Shown piece after piece: positions 42,882 through 50,193 of a DNA stretch of 55,513 bases (position 1 is its first letter; every line of letters starts with the position of its first letter). The notes below the pieces were generated by a model. It saw only the letters and a list, made by a program, of their open reading frames with translations. It did no database searches and was not told where the DNA came from. The translations under genes were made by a program, and so were the position numbers. This stretch comes from Sphingomonadales bacterium (lineage in GTDB: Bacteria > Pseudomonadota > Alphaproteobacteria > Sphingomonadales > Sphingomonadaceae), in NCBI GenBank assembly GCA_028870315.1, contig JAGWPW010000039.1, positions 1 to 55,513 on the forward strand, given 5' to 3'.

Positions 42882-44077
42882 TCGACCTTTTCTCCCGCTT
42901 CGACGAGATGATCGCGCTGCGCGAGACGGTGCGCGGGGCGGGGCGCGAGGATCCCTTCGGCCTTGTCATGGAGCGCGTGCTCTCGCCCACCGAGGCGATC
43001 TGCAACGGCCGCGAGACGATCCTGCTTGGCACCTACAACTACATGGGGATGACCTTCGATCCCGATGTCATCGCCGCGGGCAAGGACGCGCTCGACCGTT
43101 TCGGCGCGGGCACCACCGGCAGCCGGGTGCTCAACGGCACCTATGCCGGGCACAAGGACGTCGAGGCGGCGCTGTGCGAATTCTATGCCATGGACCACGC
43201 CATGGTGTTCTCGACCGGCTATCAGGCCAATCTCGGGATCATCAGCACCGTTGCCGGCAAGGGCGACTATATCGTGCTCGACATCGACAGCCACGCCTCG
43301 ATCTGGGACGGCTGCAAGATGGGCGATGCCGAGGTCGTGCCCTTCCGGCACAACGATATCGAGGCGATGGAAAAGCGCCTCAAGCGCATCCCCGAAGGCG
43401 CCGGCAAGCTCGTCGTGCTCGAAGGCGTCTATTCGATGCTCGGCGACATCGCCCCCTTGAAGCAGATGATCGCGGTCGCCAGGGCGCAGGGCGCGATGGT
43501 GCTGGTCGATGAGGCGCATTCGATGGGCTTCATCGGCCCCAATGGCCGCGGCGTCGCCGAGGATCAGGGCTGCCTTGAAGACGTCGATTTCGTCATCGGC
43601 ACCTTTTCGAAATCGGTCGGCACGGTCGGTGGCTTCTGTGTTTCGAACCATCCCAAGTTCGAGATCCTGCGTATGGCCTGCCGGCCCTATGTCTTCACCG
43701 CCAGCCTGCCGCCCTCGGTGGTCGCGACCGCCGCGACCTCGATCCGCAAGCTGATGCACGCCGGCGCCAAGCGCGCGCATCTGTGGGAAAATTCGCGGGC
43801 GCTGCATGGCGAACTGAAGGCGCTCGGCTTCCGGCTCGGCACCCAAAGCCCGCAAAGCGCGATCATCGCGGTCATCATGCCCGATCTCGAGCGCGGCGCG
43901 GCGATGTGGGAGGCGCTGCTGCGCGAGGGGCTCTACGTCAATCTCGCCCGCCCGCCCGCGACGCCCGCCGGCATGACGCTGCTGCGCTGCTCGCTCTGCG
44001 CCGAGCATACCGCCGGGCAGGTGCAGCGGATCATCGGCATGTTCGAGCGAGCAGGCAAGGCGACGGGAATAATCTGA
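42878..44077 (+). CDS. spt: Serine palmitoyltransferase
   Basis: The PLP enzyme condensing L-serine with an acyl thioester to 3-ketodihydrosphingosine, the first step of sphingolipid synthesis. The 399-residue alpha-oxoamine synthase has TYNYMGMTFDPDVIAAGK, SHAS (His139 stacking on PLP), DEAHSMGF and the Schiff-base Lys245 in GTFSKSVGTVGGF. It closely resembles the soluble Sphingomonas enzyme and lacks the longer N-terminus. Related KBL and BioF lack this ACP neighbour. Confidence 0.94.
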   Translation: MIDLFSRFDEMIALRETVRGAGREDPFGLVMERVLSPTEAICNGRETILLGTYNYMGMTFDPDVIAAGKDALDRFGAGTTGSRVLNGTYAGHKDVEAALCEFYAMDHAMVFSTGYQANLGIISTVAGKGDYIVLDIDSHASIWDGCKMGDAEVVPFRHNDIEAMEKRLKRIPEGAGKLVVLEGVYSMLGDIAPLKQMIAVARAQGAMVLVDEAHSMGFIGPNGRGVAEDQGCLEDVDFVIGTFSKSVGTVGGFCVSNHPKFEILRMACRPYVFTASLPPSVVATAATSIRKLMHAGAKRAHLWENSRALHGELKALGFRLGTQSPQSAIIAVIMPDLERGAAMWEALLREGLYVNLARPPATPAGMTLLRCSLCAEHTAGQVQRIIGMFERAGKATGII

Positions 44078-44080
44078 AAT

Positions 44081-44161
44081 GCGAGGGCCAGCGGCCCTCG
44101 CGCTCCCGGGATCCCCCACCATGCGACGCAGCGTGGCAATGGGCGACAACAGGAATAAGTG
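44081..44161 (+). pseudogene. Second, more decayed RAYT remnant
   Basis: Bases 44119-44161 match the reverse complement of 1-43 at 41 of 43 positions. In frame they read PGIPHHATQRGNGRQQE then TAA (starting ~44108), the conserved start of REP-associated transposases. The upstream 27 bases from an ATG at 44079 are out of frame, so the stub is dead. A perfect hairpin, GCGAGGGCC/GGCCCTCGC (44081-44101), overlaps its 5' part and sits directly after spt, where it may serve as terminator. Confidence 0.65.
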
Positions 44162-44192
44162 CAGCGTCACCGTAATCCCACCGTAATCCCGG
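44155..44192 (+). repeat. REP-like repeat after RAYT remnant
   Basis: AATAAGTGCAGCGTCACCGT followed by AATCCCACCGTAATCCC carries the same core as the repeats at 120-183. On the minus strand it replaces the rest of a truncated SDR gene. Confidence 0.65.
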
Positions 44193-44194
44193 CG

Positions 44195-44320
44195 GGTTAT
44201 GCACACAGCCATGCCTTCGGTCGCGAAAGCGCGGGCAATCGCGCCGCCCACGCCATCGCCGGCCCCGATTACGAGGCAGACTGGCTTGCGGCCCGGCTGC
44301 TTGCGGTCGCCCTGTTCCAA
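44195..44320 (-). pseudogene. SDR gene fragment truncated by the REP/RAYT element
   Basis: A TTG at 44320 with AGGAGA six bases upstream starts a frame reading KPVCLVIGAGDGVGGAIARA and then FATEGMAVCITRR, the nucleotide-binding start of a short-chain dehydrogenase. At about 44195 the frame enters REP sequence (DYGGITVTLHLF) and homology ends after ~42 residues of an expected ~250. Divergent from the intact SDR gene at 44436, with the 48-bp palindrome between them. Confidence 0.7.
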
Positions 44321-44347
44321 CGGCCTCTCCTTGATCCACGTGGATTT

Positions 44348-44395
44348 CTTCCTTGACCATCTGTATGATAATTGTCATGCAGATGGTCAAGGAAG
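44348..44395. promoter_or_regulatory. 48-bp near-perfect palindrome, candidate TetR operator
   Basis: CTTCCTTGACCATCTG (44348-44363) is perfectly inverted at 44380-44395; the 16 bases between are themselves palindromic around ATGATAATTGTCAT (44365-44378). Only the two central positions break the symmetry. It lies between the truncated leftward SDR and the rightward SDR. The core ATGAT-N4-GTCAT recurs before tetR. Confidence 0.7.
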
Positions 44396-44435
44396 TTGAT
44401 CTGCCACCAGCACTTTTTCAAAAGGAAACCAGACC

Positions 44436-45236
44436 ATGCCGATCGCCATCGTCACCGGCGCCTCCACCGGCATTGGCCGGATCACGGCAGAAGCGCTGGC
44501 AAGGGCCGGCACCCGCGTCTTCGGCACGAGCCGCAGCGTCAGGACCGATGGCCCGGCAGGCGTCGAGATGGTGGCTTGCAACGTCACCGACCAGGCCTCG
44601 GTGGAACGGCTTGTCGCGCATGTCCTGGCGACCGCCGGGCAGATCGACCTGCTGGTCAACAATGCCGGGCTAGGCCTTGTAGGCGCTGCCGAAGAATCCT
44701 CGATTGGCCAGGTCCAGGCGCTGTTCGACGTCAATCTGTTCGGGGTCATGCGCGTGACCAACGCGGTACTGCCCGCGATGCGCCAGCGCGGTTCGGGCCG
44801 GATCATCAACATCAGTTCGGCGCTTGGGCTGATCCCCGCGCCCTATCTGGCGCACTATGCGGCGACGAAGCACGCGGTTGAAGGCTATTCGCAATCGCTC
44901 GATCACGAATTGCGCGAGTTCGGGATCCGTGTGCTGCTGATCGAGCCCGCCTACACACGCACCGACATGGAGAGCAACAGCCTCGAGGCCGATGCACCGC
45001 TGCAAGTCTATGCCGCAAACCGGCAGAAGATGTTTGCGATGAATGCGCAAATGCTGGCGACCGGCGACGATCCGGCGGTTGTGGCTGAGGCGGTGCGCCG
45101 CGCCGCCACCGACAGCGCGCCGCAGCTGCGCTATCCTGCGGGCAAGACCGCCAGGCAGATCAGCCTGCTGCGCCGCTTCGTCCCCGCCCGGATGTTCGAC
45201 AAGAGCCTGCGCAAGCAGATGGGCCTGCCCGCCTGA
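44436..45236 (+). CDS. SDR-family oxidoreductase
   Basis: A 266-residue classical SDR with TGASTGIGRITAEALARAG, VNNAGLGLVG, the Ser in INISSALG and YAATKHAVEGYSQ. Arg residues in GTSRSVRTD after strand 2 favour NADP(H). AAAGGAAA lies before the ATG. First gene of a three-gene SDR/medium-chain reductase/TetR cassette that appears acquired: remnants of mobile elements lie on both sides. Confidence 0.9.
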   Translation: MPIAIVTGASTGIGRITAEALARAGTRVFGTSRSVRTDGPAGVEMVACNVTDQASVERLVAHVLATAGQIDLLVNNAGLGLVGAAEESSIGQVQALFDVNLFGVMRVTNAVLPAMRQRGSGRIINISSALGLIPAPYLAHYAATKHAVEGYSQSLDHELREFGIRVLLIEPAYTRTDMESNSLEADAPLQVYAANRQKMFAMNAQMLATGDDPAVVAEAVRRAATDSAPQLRYPAGKTARQISLLRRFVPARMFDKSLRKQMGLPA

Positions 45237-45280
45237 CGCCGCGCAAGCAGCTCACCCACCTTCAAAGGAAAGCACGGCCG

Positions 45281-46282
45281 ATGAAAGCCTTCATTCTCGA
45301 CAGCTACGGGCGCGGCAAACCGCTGCGCTTTGGTGATATGCCGATGCCGGAACTCGGGGACCACGATGTTCTGGTGGAAATCCATGCCGCCGGCGTCAAC
45401 CCGATCGACACCAAGATCCGGAGCGGCGAGTTCAAGCTTGTCCTGCCGTTCAAGCTGCCCATGGCGCTCGGCAGCGATCTGGCCGGGATCGTGGTGAAGG
45501 TTGGTGCAAAAGTCACCGCGTTCAAGCCGGGTGACGCGGTTTTCGGCCACCCGGATTCCAGCGTCGTCGGCACCTTTGCCGAATACATCGCGGTTGCCGA
45601 GGCCGATCTGGCGCTGAAGCCGCAGTCGCTTCCGATGGAAGAAGCAGCATCCGTTCCGCTGGTTGCGCTCACCGCATGGCAGGCGCTTTTCGAGCAGGCC
45701 AGTGTCAAGGCTGGCGACAAGGTGTTCATTCAGGCGGGCTCCGGCGGGGTCGGCGTGTTTGCGATCCAGTTGGCCAAACAGGCCGGGGCGAGTGTGGCAA
45801 CAACGGCCGGCGCGGCGAGTGCCGAACTTGTGCGGAGCCTCGGCGCCGACGTTGTTATCGACTATCGCCGGCATGATTTCACCAAGGTGCTGAGCGGCTT
45901 TGATTTCGTGCTCAACAGTCAGGATGCAAAGACGCTGGAGCAATCCATCGGCATTCTGAAGCCGGGCGGACAGGTCATCTCGATTTCCGGGCCGCCTGAC
46001 CCCGCTTTTGCCGAAGCCATCGGTGCCAACTGGTTCGTGCGGCAGGTTATGCGGCTGCTCAGTGCGAAAGCCAGAAGGCAGGCGAAGCGTCAGGGCGTGC
46101 ACTATTCCTTTTTGTTCATGCAGGCCAGCGGCGCACAGCTCGCCAAACTTGCCGCGATGATCGACGCGGGAACGGTCCGCACGGTCGTTGACCGCATCTA
46201 TCCCTTTGCTGAAACGAACGACGCACTGGCCTACGTCGAATCCGGCCGCGCCAAAGGCAAAGTGGTCATCAAGATAAAGTGA
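45281..46282 (+). CDS. NADP-dependent medium-chain oxidoreductase (quinone-reductase type)
   Basis: A 333-residue zinc-free MDR-family protein: GroES-like N-terminal half (GVNPIDTKIRSGEF, LGSDLAGIVVKVG) and a Rossmann half with IQAGSGGVGVFAIQLAK, LGADVVIDYR and the family end GKVVIKIK. It probably reduces enones or quinones. AAAGGAAA 9-12 bases upstream. With the preceding SDR and following TetR it looks like an electrophile-detoxification unit, which is an inference. Confidence 0.9.
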   Translation: MKAFILDSYGRGKPLRFGDMPMPELGDHDVLVEIHAAGVNPIDTKIRSGEFKLVLPFKLPMALGSDLAGIVVKVGAKVTAFKPGDAVFGHPDSSVVGTFAEYIAVAEADLALKPQSLPMEEAASVPLVALTAWQALFEQASVKAGDKVFIQAGSGGVGVFAIQLAKQAGASVATTAGAASAELVRSLGADVVIDYRRHDFTKVLSGFDFVLNSQDAKTLEQSIGILKPGGQVISISGPPDPAFAEAIGANWFVRQVMRLLSAKARRQAKRQGVHYSFLFMQASGAQLAKLAAMIDAGTVRTVVDRIYPFAETNDALAYVESGRAKGKVVIKIK

Positions 46283-46347
46283 ACCTGCGCGCGGGGACTG
46301 CTGGCATTTCGGGCTGCCGGGCTGCAACTGGCCAACCTTCATTCAGC

Positions 46348-46361
46348 ATGATATAGGTCAT
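46348..46361. promoter_or_regulatory. Candidate TetR operator before tetR
   Basis: ATGATATAGGTCAT matches the core of the 44348-44395 palindrome at 11 of 14 positions, with identical ATGAT and GTCAT halves and the same 4-base spacing; CAG/CTG triplets flank both at the same distance. It lies 37 bases before the tetR start. Confidence 0.6.
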
Positions 46362-46397
46362 TCTGAGTGGCGATTTCGCTGCAGATGGAGACCACAA

Positions 46398-46991
46398 TTG
46401 GGTCATTCGAAGGCCGAGAAGGCATTGAGTCGCAAGCGCATTCTGGCAGCCGCAGCGACGCGTATCCGCGAAGCCGGGCTCGACGGGATCAGCGTGGGCG
46501 AACTCATGAAGTCGGTCAATCTCACGCACGGGGGGTTCTATGGCCACTTTGAATCGCGCGCGCATCTGATCGCAGCCGCACTGGAACAGGCGCTGGCTGA
46601 TGGGGACAAGGCTGTTGTCGCTCATCTCGATGAACAGGGTGGCGCTACGATCAAATCCATTGTGAACAGCTACCTCAGCTCGGCACATCGCGATCATCCC
46701 AGCAGTGGCTGCGCTATTCCGACGCTGGCAGGAGAGGTTGGCCGGGCCGATCCTGAAGTGCGCGCCATAATGGCCCGGCAACTCGCCAAGGGCTTTGCGA
46801 TCCTGAGCGAAACTCTCGGCGAAGCCGGCGAGGAAACAGAGCAGTTTGCGGTTTCTGCCTGGTCGATGATGGTTGGAGCGATGATGATTTCGCGGATACT
46901 GGTGGATGATCCGATGGCCGACCGGGTTCTGGCCCTCGCCCGGAAATCGATCCTCGAACTTGCCGAGCGCCATGGACCTGGCAAAGGCTGA
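46398..46991 (+). CDS. TetR/AcrR-family regulator
   Basis: A 197-residue TetR protein with the N-terminal helix-turn-helix (AREAGLDGISVGELMKSVNL in outline, then THGGFYGHFESRAHL) and a larger ligand-binding C-terminal domain. The start is TTG with GGAG about nine bases upstream. Codon choice and base composition are less GC-biased than the flanking core genes. It likely represses the SDR/oxidoreductase genes and itself through the ATGAT-N4-GTCAT sites. Confidence 0.9.
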   Translation: MGHSKAEKALSRKRILAAAATRIREAGLDGISVGELMKSVNLTHGGFYGHFESRAHLIAAALEQALADGDKAVVAHLDEQGGATIKSIVNSYLSSAHRDHPSSGCAIPTLAGEVGRADPEVRAIMARQLAKGFAILSETLGEAGEETEQFAVSAWSMMVGAMMISRILVDDPMADRVLALARKSILELAERHGPGKG

Positions 46992-47022
46992 ATGGCGTGT
47001 GCACCATGATCCAGCGCCACAT

Positions 47023-47215
47023 TCAGCCTTGATCGCGATGCCCGGTTGCATGAGCCAGGGCATCACGAAAATGGCAGCGCCGGATTACGCTCAATAACGC
47101 CATGTCGATCACTCCAGAATCCCCCGACCAGGCAGCCAGGGGGAAGGTCAGAACATGGGTCACTTCTCAGTGGAAATTGCGCCCCTCCCGGGTCAGCTCT
47201 CAGTGGAAATCAACA
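47023..47215 (-). mobile_element. Left-end remnant of an IS21-family element with istA stub
   Basis: Reading leftward, the element begins TGTTGATTTCCACTGAGAG at 47215. It contains a 21-bp repeat twice, GGGTCAGCTCTCAGTGGAAA (47190-47210) and GGGTCACTTCTCAGTGGAAA (47157-47177), as IS21-type ends do. An ATG at 47103 then starts MALLSVIRRCHFRDAL, the typical opening of IstA transposases, which breaks off after ~16 residues (stop at 47023). istB and the right end are absent. A 9-bp inverted repeat (GGCTGAATG, 46986-47028) at the inner edge may belong to the tetR terminator. Confidence 0.6.
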
Positions 47216-47394
47216 GTCGGCCAATCACCCTCGATCGGGCGATCCAGGAAGGCGTGGACGCGCTCGTCGAGTTCCTCGCACAGCCGGCTGACCTGGCTCT
47301 TGGAGATGCCGTCCATGCCGAGCGCCTTTACCAGATCATCAACAGAGCGCGTCGAGATCCCCTGGATAGCCCATAAACTATATCGACGCGCCAT
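47216..47394 (-). pseudogene. IS256-family transposase fragment
   Basis: The minus-strand frame reads IQGISTRSVDDLVKALGM, then SGISKSQVSRL-like (DGISKSQVSRLCEELDERV) and RPIEGDWP, a conserved internal segment of Mutator/IS256 transposases. About 50 of ~400 residues remain. It is cut at 47215/47216 exactly where the IS21-type end begins, so that element probably inserted here. The 85 bases to the right, before marR, hold nothing recognisable. Confidence 0.75.
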
Positions 47395-47479
47395 CCTCTA
47401 CAGCGCGAAATAGCCTGATCAAGGCGTATCCACCATTTCTCTCCCGTAAATCATCTGGATCAGACCGCCCGAACCCCGC

Positions 47480-47977
47480 TCAGGTGTCGGTGAAGCGCGA
47501 TTTGCGGCCGGGGCCGGCGAGATCGTTGAGCATGCGGATACACAGCGCAATGTCTTCGGGGCGATAGCCGGCCAGCCGGTCGTTGATGCGATCGGCAAAC
47601 AGGTGCCCCAACTCCTGGTTGAACGCCAGTCCGGCCGCGGTGAGTTCGAGCCGGATTTGCCGGCGGTCGCTGGTATCGGGATACGAAGTCACCAGCCCGG
47701 CGCGGGTGAGCGGCGCGATCTCTTCGGCAACGGTGCTGCGCCCGATCCGCCACAGCCGGGCGATGTCCGACTGGACGCGGACGCGACCAGTAGCGACGAG
47801 CCCGATGATCCACACACCGCGCGGACCAAGCGCGAAACGCTTGCGAAACGCCTCGACCGGTGCGAACAATTCCTTGCGCGCGACGCTGATCGCTTCGGCA
47901 AAGCGGCCGATGTCGGCCCAGTCGATCTCGAAGCCGGGGTTGGCGTTGGCGGCGGGCGCGATGCCGGTGCGGGGCAT
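47480..47977 (-). CDS. MarR-family transcriptional regulator
   Basis: A 165-residue winged-helix protein with the MarR core: VQSDIARLWRIGRSTVAEEI (recognition helix), LTRAGLVTSYPDTSDRRQIR (wing) and helical ends for dimerisation. It is the last gene of an eight-gene operon, six bases after the HiPIP-like gene. MarR proteins usually repress neighbouring genes and release DNA on ligand or oxidant binding. The tandem palindromes in the operon promoter at 54390-54427 are its likely sites. Confidence 0.88.
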   Translation of the reverse strand: MPRTGIAPAANANPGFEIDWADIGRFAEAISVARKELFAPVEAFRKRFALGPRGVWIIGLVATGRVRVQSDIARLWRIGRSTVAEEIAPLTRAGLVTSYPDTSDRRQIRLELTAAGLAFNQELGHLFADRINDRLAGYRPEDIALCIRMLNDLAGPGRKSRFTDT

Positions 47978-47982
47978 GACGA

Positions 47983-48291
47983 CTAGCCCGGTTTCGCGGA
48001 TTTGGCCGCGAAGGAATCGCAAAGCCCGGTCGCCGCAACCGGGCCGCCGAGCAGCGCGCAGGTGCCGCAGCCCTCGCTTGACGCGGCGAAGAAATTGCAC
48101 AGCCCGCAATGCTTCGCCGGATCGGCCGAGACATCGGCATAGCCGACCGCGCGGCGGCGCGATTTCTGGCTCAGCGACAGGCTGGCGGGATCGTAGCATG
48201 CGGCGGGAGGTGCGGCGGCGAGCCGGGCGGCGACGAGCCCCGCGCCAAGCGCCGAGGCAAGACCCAGGAAATGGCGGCGATCACCGGTCAT
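47983..48291 (-). CDS. High-potential iron-sulfur-like protein, Tat-exported
   Basis: A 102-residue protein with a twin-arginine signal (DRRHFLGLASALGAG) and a Cys-rich C-terminal half: HCGLCNFF, then GCGTCALLGGPVAATG and LCDSF. This CxxC...C...C spacing matches small HiPIPs, periplasmic 4Fe-4S electron carriers, with one extra Cys (GCGTC). Its ATG overlaps the VOC gene stop. In this operon it could pass electrons to or from the c-type haem proteins. Confidence 0.82.
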   Translation of the reverse strand: MTGDRRHFLGLASALGAGLVAARLAAAPPAACYDPASLSLSQKSRRRAVGYADVSADPAKHCGLCNFFAASSEGCGTCALLGGPVAATGLCDSFAAKSAKPG

Positions 48292-48767
48292 GGGGCCTTC
48301 TCCGCCGGGGCGTGGCGCTCGACCATTTCATAGCGATAACCGTCAGGATCGGTCGCGGTCATCATGCGATAGCCCATGGCAACGTCGCGGATCGCGCCGG
48401 GCGTGAAGCCCGCCGCGCGCAACCGCGCGGCGGTTTCCGCGAGATCGGGGATGCGCAGCACGGTGCGGTCATAGCCATGCGCCTGCACTACCGCCAGCGG
48501 TGCGGCCCCGGGCCGCGTATCGGCAAGGAGGATGATCCCCGGGCTCGACGGATCGCCACCGGCGGTGAGGATCGTCTCGCGCCGCTCGGGCGGCCCCATT
48601 CGCATGCCGACCTTGAAACCCAGCCCATCGACATAGAAGCGCAGCGACCGTGCGACATCTCCCACCCACAGCGCCGGGCCGATGAGCGAGGGCGCCGCGG
48701 GTGCCTGCGCCGCCACTGGCGAGGCAAGCGCAAGCGCGGCGGCGATGGCGAGCAGCGCGGCCCTCAT
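48288..48767 (-). CDS. Secreted VOC (glyoxalase/dioxygenase-fold) protein
   Basis: A 159-residue protein with a Sec signal (AALLAIAAALALASPVAAQ) and a single VOC domain (SLRFYVDGLGFKVGMRMG...TATDPDGYRYEMVER). The terminal Glu in YRYEMVE is a typical metal ligand. Export is unusual, since most VOC proteins are cytoplasmic. Four-base overlaps join it to the genes on both sides. Its role could be binding or isomerising a small periplasmic substrate. Confidence 0.87.
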   Translation of the reverse strand: MRAALLAIAAALALASPVAAQAPAAPSLIGPALWVGDVARSLRFYVDGLGFKVGMRMGPPERRETILTAGGDPSSPGIILLADTRPGAAPLAVVQAHGYDRTVLRIPDLAETAARLRAAGFTPGAIRDVAMGYRMMTATDPDGYRYEMVERHAPAEKAP

Positions 48768-50107
48768 ACCAGGATCTCGGTCAGCGCCTTGTTCGTCTCC
48801 ATGCTTTTCGTTCCCCAGCGATCGACCGAAACCCCCATCGCCTGCTGCATCGTCAGCCCCACCCGGCTGACCGGCGTGCCCTGCCCATCGACATAAAGCC
48901 CGGTCCGGACCCGGCCGCCACCGCTGCCCGCGGTCATTATCGGGATGTTGTCGATGGTATGGAACTTGGCGAATTCGGTTTCCGAATGGGCGATGACCAG
49001 CGTGTTGTCGAGCAGCGTGCGATCGCCCTCCTTCACGCTGTCGAGCGCCTTCACGAAGGACACCCAGGCCTCCATGATCCGCGTCAGGAAATAGGTCGCC
49101 TGCGGCTGATAGCCGAGCTTGTTGTCGAGCACTTCCTCGTGGGTCAGCTGGTGATGCGTCACCGTGCTGCCGATCCGGGTGAGCGAGGAGGCGCCGTTGT
49201 TGAACATCATGTTGAACACCCGCGTCTGGTCGCAGGCCAGCGCCATGACCAGCAGGTCGGTCATCAACTGGTGGTTGAGCATCACCGTCTCGATCTCGCC
49301 GTTGACCGGCAGGTCGGCCGAGACCTTGTGCGGCACCACGCAGGCCTTGAGCGGCTCGGGCTTGGTCAGCTCGACATCGAGCTGGTTTTCGAGCTGGCGG
49401 ATCGCGGTGTAATATTGATCGAGCTTCTGCTTGTCCGCCGCGCCCACCGCGGCATCGAGCGCGTGGCGCTGCTCGGTCACCGCCGACAGCACCGAGCGGC
49501 GCGCCATCGTCACCGGATCGGGGGTGAAGCTGGCGCTGTTCGGGTCCTGGAAGCCGGCGCCGAACACGCGGGTATAAAGCCCGGCGGGCGTCGCCTCGGA
49601 GGAATTGAGATTGCCGCCACCGCGCCCCGACAGCGAATTGCGCGCATCGCCGATCGCCGAAACCTCAAGGCTGCGAAAGCGCGTGCGCGTACCGATGCGA
49701 TCGCCGATCGTCACATCGAAGCTCTCGCCCGGCAGGCCGCGGTCGGCGGTCAGCGCGATCCCGGTGCGCACCGCCGCGCCGCCCGAAATATGCGGCAGGT
49801 TGGGCGCACCATCGAGCAGCACGTTGAAATTGCCCAGGATATTGATCTTCTTCTGGAAATCCTTGATCGGCGCGAGTTCGGGCTTCAATTCGTAATCAGC
49901 GCCGGCCGCGCTCGGGAACCAGCGGTTGGGATTGACCCCCAGCCCCCAGAACCAGGTACCGAAACGCACCGGCGGCGCCGCGCCCGTTGCCGCCATGGCG
50001 GTGCCGTTGCCGTCGAGGAAGACGTCGAGCAAGGGCACGCCGACGGTGATCGCGCTGCCCTTGAGAAAGCCGGTGAGCGCGGTTCTGCGGCTGAGATCAA
50101 AGGCCAT
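48764..50107 (-). CDS. DUF1552 family protein, Tat-type signal
   Basis: A 447-residue protein beginning MAFDLSRRTALTGFLKG, a twin-arginine-like signal, followed by the DUF1552 domain (FGTWFWGLGVNPNRWFP; HHQLTHEEVLDNK; LVIAHSETEFAKFHTIDNIP). DUF1552 proteins almost always accompany DUF1592 proteins, best known in Planctomycetes, Verrucomicrobia and Myxobacteria. Their activity is undefined; the C-terminal part recalls the alkaline-phosphatase-like DUF1501 group. 86 bases separate it from the DUF1592 gene. Confidence 0.88.
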   Translation of the reverse strand: MAFDLSRRTALTGFLKGSAITVGVPLLDVFLDGNGTAMAATGAAPPVRFGTWFWGLGVNPNRWFPSAAGADYELKPELAPIKDFQKKINILGNFNVLLDGAPNLPHISGGAAVRTGIALTADRGLPGESFDVTIGDRIGTRTRFRSLEVSAIGDARNSLSGRGGGNLNSSEATPAGLYTRVFGAGFQDPNSASFTPDPVTMARRSVLSAVTEQRHALDAAVGAADKQKLDQYYTAIRQLENQLDVELTKPEPLKACVVPHKVSADLPVNGEIETVMLNHQLMTDLLVMALACDQTRVFNMMFNNGASSLTRIGSTVTHHQLTHEEVLDNKLGYQPQATYFLTRIMEAWVSFVKALDSVKEGDRTLLDNTLVIAHSETEFAKFHTIDNIPIMTAGSGGGRVRTGLYVDGQGTPVSRVGLTMQQAMGVSVDRWGTKSMETNKALTEILV

Positions 50108-50150
50108 GGTCGTTTCCCTTCGCTGGAATGAGTGGGAACATTCGCGGGGC

Positions 50151-50168
50151 ATGGCCCCTTGCGCTTCC
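50151..50168 (-). repeat. Copy of the rplT-terminator motif in the DUF1592-DUF1552 gap
   Basis: On the minus strand GGAAGCGCAAGGGGCCAT is identical to 2648-2665, and GCCCC follows to make a small hairpin. Inside the operon it may cause partial termination or RNA processing. Confidence 0.5.
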
Positions 50169-50193
50169 GTTGCTGTCGTCGTGGCGCGCCATC

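Noticed and set aside
42449-44194. Minus-strand open frame running through spt as part of the SDR gene
   Set aside because: SDR homology stops at ~44195; the rest is antisense to the clear SPT, ACP and DivK genes.
47102-47413. Plus-strand frame over the IS remnants as a real gene
   Set aside because: It crosses the IS21 terminal repeats and the antisense IS256 fragment and has no recognisable domain.
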